From Flavobacteriaceae bacterium (GTDB taxonomy: Bacteria; Bacteroidota; Bacteroidia; Flavobacteriales; Flavobacteriaceae): a stretch of DNA of 6,204 nt. The position numbers and the translations under genes were made by a program. This document shows, in pieces, positions 1-5,872 of the stretch. Each line of letters opens with the position of its first letter. The first letter of the stretch is position 1. Under the pieces are notes generated by a model, which was given only the letters and a program-made list of their open reading frames with translations, was not told the origin of the DNA and ran no database searches. The stretch is taken from contig JAGLKH010000030.1 in the NCBI GenBank assembly GCA_023141985.1, forward strand, positions 1 to 6,204. Reading direction: 5' to 3'.

Positions 1-623
1 GTAATATTAATCATGTGGCACACCATTAACAGTTTTGTATTTGGTGTTATAGCATTAGCATAAAGGTCTACAATTTCTTCATCAGAGGTTGGATGATTAG
101 GTACCGAAACGATTTTATTTACCATTCCATAGCGTTTGGAAACTTGTTCGAACATAATTTTCATTGCACCATAATCCTGTTTGGCAAAAACAGCTTCATC
201 TCCTTTTTTCCATGGAAATCCTTTAATTACCATATCTAAAGACTCCGTAGTATTTCTAGTAATAATTACGTTTTTAGAGGTGCAACCTATAACCTTAGCC
301 AACTTTTGCGCCATACGTTTCTTATTATCCCATTGTACAGTTCGCATATAATAAGAGCCTTCGTAGTTTACCATTTTTGCATGCTCGATCATGCCATTTA
401 GTGTTGATGTAGGAATAATATTGTAGTAGCCACTTTCTAAATTAATATAGTCTGGCTTTAGCTTATAATCTTGCCTTATTTTTAACCAGAAATCATCCTG
501 GCTTGCCAATGTTGTAATTGGCACATGCTCAATTTCGGCAGCCCAACTACTAATGCCATTTAGATATAGTGGCGAGCCTAATGCAGCCAAAGATATGTTT
601 TTAATAAAGTCTCTTTTGTTCAT
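1..623 (-). CDS. Class V-fold PLP-dependent aminotransferase-like enzyme, exported, partial (C-terminus beyond window edge)
   Basis: The frame opens with ATG at 623-621 and stays open for 207 codons to the left edge, so only the N-terminal half is present. The protein begins MNKRDFIKNISLAALG, a Tat-like signal with a KR-D-F-I-K core (Lys-Arg instead of twin Arg), a hydrophobic stretch to about residue 24 and a possible Ala-rich cleavage site near residues 26-29. The mature part resembles class V aminotransferases of the isopenicillin-N-epimerase/cysteine-desulfurase type: an N-terminal 'INLESGYYN' segment (60-68), the cofactor-phosphate-region motif 'TRNTTESLDMVIKG' (122-135) and 'GDEAVFAKQDYGAM' (141-154). 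The Schiff-base lysine lies in the missing half. The substrate cannot be told: epimerase, desulfurase, lyase and aminotransferase activities all occur in this fold. It lies 126 bp downstream of gldC on the same strand and may have its own promoter. Fold assignment is firm, specific activity unknown. Confidence 0.85.
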   Translation of the reverse strand, partial: MNKRDFIKNISLAALGSPLYLNGISSWAAEIEHVPITTLASQDDFWLKIRQDYKLKPDYINLESGYYNIIPTSTLNGMIEHAKMVNYEGSYYMRTVQWDNKKRMAQKLAKVIGCTSKNVIITRNTTESLDMVIKGFPWKKGDEAVFAKQDYGAMKIMFEQVSKRYGMVNKIVSVPNHPTSDEEIVDLYANAITPNTKLLMVCHMINI

Positions 624-749
624 AATGGTTAATCATTTCAATAAAGATAGTGAATTATGAACTAAGAGATATCTATGCAGAAATCAATAACAGCAATAAA
701 GTTTCAAAAAGAATATGGTAGTCTTGAAAAATATTTTTGAAAAAAAATA

Positions 750-1085
750 CTACTTCTTCAGCTCCAGTTTCTCTGCAAAATAATCACAAAAATCTTTCAT
801 GGTTGCTGCCATCTTTTCATCTTGTGTTGCACGATAAAATGTATCACTCATGGCAACTAGAGTTTGATGAAAAAATACTTTCATTTCATCAACTGGCATA
901 TCTTTGGTCCATAGATCTATGCGTAATGCTTCTTTAGCCTTGTTATCCCAAACCGAAAGTAACATTGCTTTTGCTTCCTCATTAGTTATACCTCCATCTG
1001 CAGCTGTCCAGGATAATTTTTCTGGCACTTTATTTTCATCAAGCTTTACTGTAAGTTCTATTTTTGAAGTATGTGTTTTTGACAT
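750..1085 (-). CDS. gldC: Gliding motility protein GldC
   Basis: This 111-residue protein matches GldC in size, sequence character and position directly after gldB. It has no signal peptide or membrane segment, so it is predicted to be cytoplasmic. Visible features are a charged N-terminus (MSKTHTSKIELTVKLDENKVPEKLSW begins here, residues 1-26), a 'WTAADGG' turn (26-32) and a helical, acidic and lysine-rich C-terminal half. In Flavobacterium johnsoniae, gldC makes gliding more efficient and is thought to support GldB; its biochemical role is not known. The ATG at 1085-1083 overlaps the gldB stop by one base (TAATG), which suggests translational coupling and fixes this start. The stop is TAG at 752-750. 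Homology is recognised from memory of the family; no catalytic motif is apparent. Confidence 0.9.
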   Translation of the reverse strand: MSKTHTSKIELTVKLDENKVPEKLSWTAADGGITNEEAKAMLLSVWDNKAKEALRIDLWTKDMPVDEMKVFFHQTLVAMSDTFYRATQDEKMAATMKDFCDYFAEKLELKK

Positions 1086-2044
1086 TATTTTCGTGGCTTA
1101 AATTTAGAATTATTAAAAACATCTTCGGCTTTTGTATTCAACATTTGCTGTAAAGTTACATCGTTATTTTTCATATAAGCTCTTACAATTTGCCAACCTA
1201 TATATTGCCCTAATCGTCCTGGAGATTCGTTATCTAATTCTAAATTAAACTTAGAAAAAGGAGCAGGATTAATAAAACGCTCTAATAATTTAGGGTTTGT
1301 TTCAAATAATAATTCCCTTTCAACAAAATAGCGCCAAATATAACTTTCGTTAGCTGTTGCCCAATCCAATTGTTCTTTTGTATATCCCATTTTTTCTTCA
1401 TCTGTTTTAAACGGAATTATAAGATCTTTAAAATACAACACCTTACCATAATAGATCATCTCATCTAAAAACGTTTTTCTTTTTGATTGATAAATTTGTT
1501 GCTGTGCATATTGAGTGGCCAAATCGGATACGATTTGAGACGCTTTAAAATTTTGCTTTAAATAGTTATGAATCCCTACATAAAATTTATGATTAGTTCC
1601 CAAATAAGTATCTAAAGCTATCAGTACAATAGTGTCAGTAACAATGGTTTTATTTCTATAGTCCACATCCGAAGTCACTGTAATAACTCGTGGCATTTTA
1701 AATGCTTTAAAATAATATATTAAATGTTGAAATAGCGATTGTATTTCAGTTTCATAACTTTGATCGTCTGCAAAAGCTTTTTCTACTTCTGAATTTAATT
1801 GTTGTTGCAAAGTGTCATTAATTCTATGTATCCATACAGAATCATTATAACGTTTAGAGAACATAAATGGATACTCAGTTTTTAACTCCGGAAGACTTTC
1901 AGGTGTCGCTTTAGCAAAAAGTTTATCAAAACGCTCTACATTTACTGTAACATCAATTTCAGCAATTTCTTTTTCTAATTTGCTGTCTGTTTTGCAAGAA
2001 AATGCCAAACTTATAATAACTATAATACTTAATATTTTTCGCAT
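1085..2044 (-). CDS. gldB: Gliding motility lipoprotein GldB
   Basis: This 319-residue lipoprotein is the usual size for GldB. The N-terminus has a basic start (MRKI), a hydrophobic core (residues 4-16) and a lipobox 'LAFSC' with the lipidated cysteine at 17, so it is exported and membrane anchored through signal peptidase II. The mature protein has the GldB hallmarks 'IALDTYLGTNHKFY' (142-155), 'FLDEMIYYGKVLYFKDLIIP' (192-211) and 'GRLGQYIGWQIVRAYM' (276-291). GldB is required for gliding in Flavobacterium johnsoniae, and motility components there are tied to type IX secretion; its exact activity is unresolved. The segment 'DEMIYYGK' (194-201) sits where a related zinc-peptidase would have an HExxH helix, but the histidines are absent, so peptidase activity is unlikely (inference). 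It is transcribed first, with gldC overlapping its stop by one base. A -7-like box lies about 83 bp upstream. The ATG is 118 bp from divergent nadE. Confidence 0.93.
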   Translation of the reverse strand: MRKILSIIVIISLAFSCKTDSKLEKEIAEIDVTVNVERFDKLFAKATPESLPELKTEYPFMFSKRYNDSVWIHRINDTLQQQLNSEVEKAFADDQSYETEIQSLFQHLIYYFKAFKMPRVITVTSDVDYRNKTIVTDTIVLIALDTYLGTNHKFYVGIHNYLKQNFKASQIVSDLATQYAQQQIYQSKRKTFLDEMIYYGKVLYFKDLIIPFKTDEEKMGYTKEQLDWATANESYIWRYFVERELLFETNPKLLERFINPAPFSKFNLELDNESPGRLGQYIGWQIVRAYMKNNDVTLQQMLNTKAEDVFNNSKFKPRK

Positions 2045-2092
2045 AAAATGAAGTTGTTAAACTTAAGGATATCTCTAAAACGAAATTAATTT

Positions 2093-2121
2093 TTATTAAT
2101 TATTCTATTCGCTTATTTTTG
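2093..2121 (+). promoter_or_regulatory. Putative nadE promoter (Bacteroidota type)
   Basis: TATTTTTG (2114-2121) fits the -7 consensus TAnnTTTG exactly. The -33 element is weak (TTA at 2093-2095, 18 bp spacer). Transcription would start near 2127 and leave a leader of about 35 nt. The region is AT rich, so chance matches are easy; the placement between two divergent genes favours a real promoter. Confidence 0.42.
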
Positions 2122-2126
2122 TTCTA

Positions 2127-2156
2127 CAAAGGTAATATTCTTTATGTAAAAATCAC
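2127..2156 (-). promoter_or_regulatory. Putative gldB-gldC promoter (Bacteroidota type)
   Basis: On the minus strand TACCTTTG (2134-2127) fits the Bacteroidota -7 consensus TAnnTTTG exactly. A GTG at 2156-2154, one base off the -33 TTG, lies 19 bp upstream. Transcription would start near 2121, leaving a leader of roughly 75 nt before the gldB ATG. Predicted from consensus only. Confidence 0.5.
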
Positions 2157-2162
2157 TAACTA

Positions 2163-2951
2163 ATGAAAGCAGAAAAAGTTGCATCACATATAGTAAATTG
2201 GCTTAAAGATTATGCTACTAAAGCAAAAGTAAATGGTTTTGTTATTGGTATTTCTGGTGGAATTGATTCTGCAGTAACATCAACCTTATGTGCCAAAACA
2301 GGTTTAGTGGTTTTATGTGTTGAAATGCCAATACATCAAGCGAAAAGTCATGTTTCAAGAGCTCAAGAACACATTGCTCAACTAAAAGAAAGATTTGAAA
2401 ATGTAAGTGCTGTAAGTGTTGATTTAACTCCAGTTTTTGAAGAATTTAAAACTGAAGTCTCACTTGATGGTACCCCGGAAGCGGTTGATATGGCTTTAGC
2501 TAATACTCGAGCAAGATTACGAATGACCACACTTTATTATCATGCAGGCTTATTAGGTTTACTTGTTGCTGGAACTGGGAACAGAGTAGAGGATTTTGGT
2601 GTTGGGTTCTACACAAAATATGGTGATGGTGGTGTTGACTTAAGTCCAATTGCAGATTTGTTAAAATCTGAAGTTTACAAATTAGGAGAATATTTACAAG
2701 TACCTAATTCTATTATGGTTGCAGCGCCTAGTGATGGATTATTTGGAGATGCAAGGAGTGATGAAGACCAAATTGGAGCAAATTATGATGAATTAGAATG
2801 GGCAATGCAAATGGATGCTGAAGGTAAAACTATTGAAGATTTTAAAAATCGCCAAAAAGAAGTGTTTAATATCTTTAAACGCTATAACACAGCCAATAAA
2901 CATAAAATGTTACCAATTCCTGTTTGTAAAATCCCTAAAGATTACATATAA
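2163..2951 (+). CDS. nadE: NH3-dependent NAD(+) synthetase
   Basis: This 262-residue protein catalyses the last step of NAD+ synthesis: ATP-dependent amidation of nicotinic acid adenine dinucleotide (deamido-NAD+), through an adenylated intermediate. It acts in the cytoplasm. The N-terminal half has the pyrophosphatase-loop motif 'GISGGIDSAV' (29-38, core SGGIDS 31-36). Further conserved blocks are 'NTRARLRM' (114-121), 'GTGNRVEDFGVGFYTKYGDG' (137-156), the metal/substrate segment 'VDLSPIADLLKSEVY' (158-172) and the acidic 'SDEDQIG' (199-205). Length fits the short, single-domain form; there is no N-terminal nitrilase-like glutaminase domain, so it should use free ammonia unless a separate amidotransferase supplies it. 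The ATG at 2163 gives the family's normal N-terminus. It diverges from gldB, a neighbourhood known in flavobacteria; a functional link to gliding is not evident. A weak terminator follows. Confidence 0.96.
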   Translation: MKAEKVASHIVNWLKDYATKAKVNGFVIGISGGIDSAVTSTLCAKTGLVVLCVEMPIHQAKSHVSRAQEHIAQLKERFENVSAVSVDLTPVFEEFKTEVSLDGTPEAVDMALANTRARLRMTTLYYHAGLLGLLVAGTGNRVEDFGVGFYTKYGDGGVDLSPIADLLKSEVYKLGEYLQVPNSIMVAAPSDGLFGDARSDEDQIGANYDELEWAMQMDAEGKTIEDFKNRQKEVFNIFKRYNTANKHKMLPIPVCKIPKDYI

Positions 2952-2969
2952 GTTTTCATAATTTCTTTC

Positions 2970-2997
2970 CAATGACAATATTTTACATTGTTTTTTT
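2970..2997 (+). terminator. Weak intrinsic terminator after nadE
   Basis: An imperfect hairpin starting 24 bases past the end of the nadE gene (ACAAT 2975-2979 pairing with ATTGT 2987-2991, 7-nt loop; or CAATG 2970-2974 with CATTG 2986-2990) runs straight into seven Ts (2991-2997). The stem is only about 5 bp and AT rich, so it would be weak. The T-run and position support it; stability does not. Confidence 0.35.
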
Positions 2998-3085
2998 GTA
3001 TTTTTATACAATATCACTAACAACCCGTAACCCCCTTTTCTATTTGTAATTATACCTTCTTAATACTAACTTTAAAACTTATATC

Positions 3086-3715
3086 ATGATTAAGGTATTG
3101 GTCGCAGATTTTCACCCTATTATAAGAACTGGACTTAGACTACTTTTCGAGTCTTCACCGGATATACAAGTTATTGGCAGTGTAACTACTGGAAAAGAAT
3201 TGTTTGATTTTGTAGGAAAACATGATGTGGATGTCGTTCTTTCCGAAATTGATTTACCTGAACTTAATGGAATTACTGCCCTTAGAACTTTAAAAAAAGA
3301 ATATAGCGATGTAAATGTTATTATGTTTAGTTCTCATCCTGAAGAAATATATGCCATAAGTACTATTAAAGCAGGAGCATCAGGTTATTTAAGCAAAACG
3401 GTGAGTACTCAAACTATTAAAGATGCCATTATTAAAGTGTATAATGGAGGCATTTACATTAGTAATAAATTAGCGCAGCGCCTGGCTTTTGATGAACGAG
3501 GTAATAAACCTAGTAAACTTTACAAAAAACTATCACTGCGAGAAGTTGAAGTTTTAAAATTATTGTCTACTGGTAGAAGAAATAAAGAAATCTCTAAAGA
3601 ACTGGATATTAACGAAAAAACGGTGAGCACCTATAAAGCCCGACTAATGAAAAAACTAAATGTTACTAATTTGGTAGATCTTATTAACCAAGCAAGACAT
3701 TTAGAATTAGATTAG
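3086..3715 (+). CDS. NarL/FixJ-family response regulator with atypical receiver domain, LuxR-type HTH
   Basis: This 209-residue protein has a receiver domain (about 1-122) joined to a LuxR/NarL helix-turn-helix (about 149-204). The HTH is intact: 'LSLREVEVLKLL' (149-160), 'NKEISKELDINEKTVSTYKA' (166-185) and 'LMKKLNVTN' (187-195), so DNA binding is expected. The receiver is degenerate at its active site. The usual acidic pair in 'ADDHP' reads 'ADFHP' (Asp8 kept, second Asp replaced by Phe9). The phosphoacceptor in the usual 'D-I/M-x-M/L-P' loop reads 'SEIDLPELNG' (53-62), putting Glu at 54; Asp56 is the normal downstream residue, not the acceptor. The switch serine (Ser82/83) and Lys104 ('YLSKT') remain. 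No histidine kinase lies nearby. I infer phosphorylation-independent or constitutively active behaviour. Target genes are unknown. It lies 134 bp after nadE and ends flush against convergent dnaG. Confidence 0.92.
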   Translation: MIKVLVADFHPIIRTGLRLLFESSPDIQVIGSVTTGKELFDFVGKHDVDVVLSEIDLPELNGITALRTLKKEYSDVNVIMFSSHPEEIYAISTIKAGASGYLSKTVSTQTIKDAIIKVYNGGIYISNKLAQRLAFDERGNKPSKLYKKLSLREVEVLKLLSTGRRNKEISKELDINEKTVSTYKARLMKKLNVTNLVDLINQARHLELD

Positions 3716-5674
3716 TTATAATACCCGATTTAGTTTTCTCGATAATAACATTTTTAGGCTGGAATAATCTTTAACTTCTTCTAAAACTCTTTTATTAATA
3801 TCATTTTTATTATCTAAAGTTTCTTGCTTAAATTCGCTTACTTTTTGATCAATTAAAAAACATCGTAAACTTAAAATAGTTTCATTTACTAATTGGGCAA
3901 CACTATGTTTTTTTGCTTTTGGAAAGATATTATTTCGCTCCCAATCATGTAACGAATAACGCTCGTCATTCATTAATATATTTGTAATATCACCAGCGAT
4001 TCCAGGATTAACTTTATTTACAAAATTTTCTAAGCCAGAATCCGGATTCTGATTTAATGCATCAATTATGGTATAATACAGCTCTCTAAAATTGTCGTTA
4101 GAGAATTCCATTTCATCTTCTTGAAGATCTAAATAAATTTTTTCAAAAACTTTTGTTTGATGTATAACAGGCTCTAAAATTAATTCTCCTTTTTCATTTT
4201 CTTTTAAAACTAAATCTTCAAAATCTTCTGTTTTGTTGCCATAAAGCAATAATGCTTCAATTATTCTTTGTTCTAATTCAAACTGAACATTTACTTTTTT
4301 TAATGCTGATTTATGCTTAACAACTTCAAAAGCTTTTTGTTTTGTTTTATATGTTTTATTAGCATCTCTTAATTCTTTTCTCCCTATTTGAGCTAATGTA
4401 CTAAATAGTACCTCTTCGCTAATATCCATAATTCGAGCACACTCTTGCACGTAGATTTCCGTTTGAATACGATCTGGAATTTTAGAAATACTTGTTACCA
4501 TATCTCTTATAAGTCCAGCCTTTTTTACAGGATCGTTTTTGGCGTCTTCCATTAACAAAGCTGCTTTATAAGCGATAAAATCTTTGGCATTCTCTTGTAG
4601 ATACAATGCTAACTCTTCAAACGTGTTTTGTTTGGCAAAACTATCGGGATCTTCACCTTCTGGAAACGTACACACCTTAACATTCATGCCTTGCTCTAAA
4701 ATAAGATCGATACCTCTAAGCGAAGCTCGTATTCCTGCGGCATCACCATCAAATAAAACAGTAATATTTTTTGTAAGCCTGTTTACCAGTCTTATCTGAT
4801 CTGAGGTTAACGCTGTTCCAGAAGAGGACACCACATTCTTAATTCCTTTTTGATAAAGCTGAATAACATCAGTATAGCCTTCAACCAAATAACAATTATC
4901 TTCTTTAGCAATACTTTGTTTTGCATGATAAATGCCATAGAGTACTTTACTTTTATGATAGATATCACTCTCTGGAGAATTAAGGTATTTAGCAGCATTT
5001 TTATTACTAGCTAAAATACGACCACCAAAACCTAAAACACGACCAGACATACTATGTATTGGAAAAATAACGCGTCCTTTAAAACGATCGAATTGCTTCT
5101 CTTCTTTAACAATAGTCAGTCCGGTTTTTTCTAAATAGTTTAGCTGGTATCCCTTTTTTAAAGCCTCATCTGTAAAAGCTTGCCATTCGTCTAAAGCATA
5201 GCCTAAATCGAATTTCTTTATAGTCTCTTCTGTGAAATCACGCTCTTTAAAATAGCTTAACCCAATGGCCTTGCCTTGATCTGTTTTATGTAATATATTT
5301 TGAAAATACTGACTCGCAAATTCACTTACCAGATACATGCTTTCACGTTCATCTGCTTCTTGCTTTTGTTCATCGCTTTGTTCAGTTTCTTCAATCTCTA
5401 TATTGTATTTTTTTGCCAGATACTTTATAGCTTCAGGATAGGTAAAATGCTCGTGTTCCATTAAAAAAGATACTACTGTACCTCCTTTTCCGCTTGAAAA
5501 ATCTTTCCAAATTTGCTTAACAGGAGACACCATAAAACTTGGTGTACGTTCTTCGCTAAACGGGCTCAAACCCTTAAAATTACTACCTGCTTTTTTAAGA
5601 TTTACAAAATCGCCAATAACCTCCTCTACACGAGCAGTATCAAATACTTGGTCTATGGTCGATCTTGATATCAA
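3716..5674 (-). CDS. dnaG: DNA primase DnaG with ligand-less zinc-binding domain
   Basis: DnaG makes the short RNA primers for leading-strand start and each Okazaki fragment, working with the replicative helicase DnaB. At 652 residues it is full length. The N-terminal domain (1-100) aligns well with the zinc-binding domain ('SPFSEERTPSF' 37-47, 'VKQIW' 52-56, 'SGKGG' 61-65), but the four zinc ligands are Ser37, Ser40, Asp58 and Ser61 instead of Cys, His, Cys, Cys. The catalytic core is intact: 'FKGRVIFPI' (198-206), 'YLNSPES' (230-236), TOPRIM glutamate in 'VEGYTDV' (264-270, Glu265), 'LFDGDAAG' (307-314, Asp309 and Asp311) and 'DPDSF' (342-346). A lysine-rich linker near 433-462 leads to the C-terminal helicase-binding region, which is poorly conserved in general. 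The start is TTG (5674-5672): an in-frame TAA lies 9 bases upstream, the first in-frame ATG is Met48, and 'MIS' is the expected N-terminus. It is convergent with the regulator gene, stops abutting. Confidence 0.96.
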   Translation of the reverse strand: MISRSTIDQVFDTARVEEVIGDFVNLKKAGSNFKGLSPFSEERTPSFMVSPVKQIWKDFSSGKGGTVVSFLMEHEHFTYPEAIKYLAKKYNIEIEETEQSDEQKQEADERESMYLVSEFASQYFQNILHKTDQGKAIGLSYFKERDFTEETIKKFDLGYALDEWQAFTDEALKKGYQLNYLEKTGLTIVKEEKQFDRFKGRVIFPIHSMSGRVLGFGGRILASNKNAAKYLNSPESDIYHKSKVLYGIYHAKQSIAKEDNCYLVEGYTDVIQLYQKGIKNVVSSSGTALTSDQIRLVNRLTKNITVLFDGDAAGIRASLRGIDLILEQGMNVKVCTFPEGEDPDSFAKQNTFEELALYLQENAKDFIAYKAALLMEDAKNDPVKKAGLIRDMVTSISKIPDRIQTEIYVQECARIMDISEEVLFSTLAQIGRKELRDANKTYKTKQKAFEVVKHKSALKKVNVQFELEQRIIEALLLYGNKTEDFEDLVLKENEKGELILEPVIHQTKVFEKIYLDLQEDEMEFSNDNFRELYYTIIDALNQNPDSGLENFVNKVNPGIAGDITNILMNDERYSLHDWERNNIFPKAKKHSVAQLVNETILSLRCFLIDQKVSEFKQETLDNKNDINKRVLEEVKDYSSLKMLLSRKLNRVL

Positions 5675-5702
5675 ATTAAATTAACAGGATGTTGTTAATG
5701 AA

Positions 5703-5722
5703 ATTTTCGCTTTCACGAAAAT
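5703..5722. repeat. Perfect inverted repeat in the dnaG leader
   Basis: ATTTTCG (5703-5709) and CGAAAAT (5716-5722) are perfect 7-bp inverted arms around a 6-base spacer (CTTTCA). It lies 29 bp upstream of the dnaG start codon and, if the predicted dnaG promoter is right, within its leader RNA. It could be a repressor site or an RNA hairpin; no run of Ts follows on either side that would make it a terminator. Function unknown. Confidence 0.5.
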
Positions 5723-5740
5723 CACTTTGTAAATGTAATA

Positions 5741-5771
5741 CAAAACTAAATGTAGTAAAAATTAATATCAC
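5741..5771 (-). promoter_or_regulatory. Putative dnaG promoter
   Basis: On the minus strand TAGTTTTG (5748-5741) fits TAnnTTTG exactly. A GTG at 5771-5769 is the nearest -33-like triplet, with a slightly long 20-bp spacer. The predicted start near 5734 would leave a leader of about 60 nt that includes the inverted repeat at 5703-5722. Confidence 0.42.
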
Positions 5772-5779
5772 TCCAAATA

Positions 5780-5787
5780 TAACTTTG
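5780..5787 (+). promoter_or_regulatory. Putative promoter -7 box for the metallophosphoesterase gene
   Basis: TAACTTTG fits the Bacteroidota -7 consensus TAnnTTTG exactly. No good TTG -33 element is found at the usual 17-19 bp spacing. A start near 5793 would leave a leader of about 80 nt, very AT rich, with no recognisable riboswitch. Confidence 0.42.
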
Positions 5788-5872
5788 CAAGAAAACAACT
5801 CATTTAATATAAATAATCTTTAATCATTTGTATATTTAAAAAGTATACTATTAATAAACTAAACACCAATTT

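Noticed and set aside
642..649. TATCTTTA on the minus strand as a -7 box for the aminotransferase gene
   Set aside because: It differs from TAnnTTTG at one base, has no TTG at the right distance, and would leave only about a 12-nt leader. It is too weak to list in an AT-rich gap.
727..748. A/T-only palindrome AAAAATATTTTT with an A/T run just after the gldC stop, as a terminator
   Set aside because: The stem is all A-T, and on the minus strand the T-run comes before rather than after the palindrome, so it does not fit an intrinsic terminator for gldC.
737..1101. Two plus-strand open frames (737-937 and 904-1101)
   Set aside because: They lie antisense to gldC, with no recognisable domain; both are shadows of the gldC coding frame.
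3041..3060. TATTTG and TACCTTCT as promoter elements for the regulator gene
   Set aside because: Neither fits TAnnTTTG with a -33 TTG at proper spacing. The regulator's promoter could not be placed, and it may share the nadE transcript through the weak terminator.
4584..4998. Short open frames inside dnaG (4584-4799 plus, 4807-4998 minus)
   Set aside because: Both lie within the conserved TOPRIM region of dnaG in other frames and have no family resemblance.
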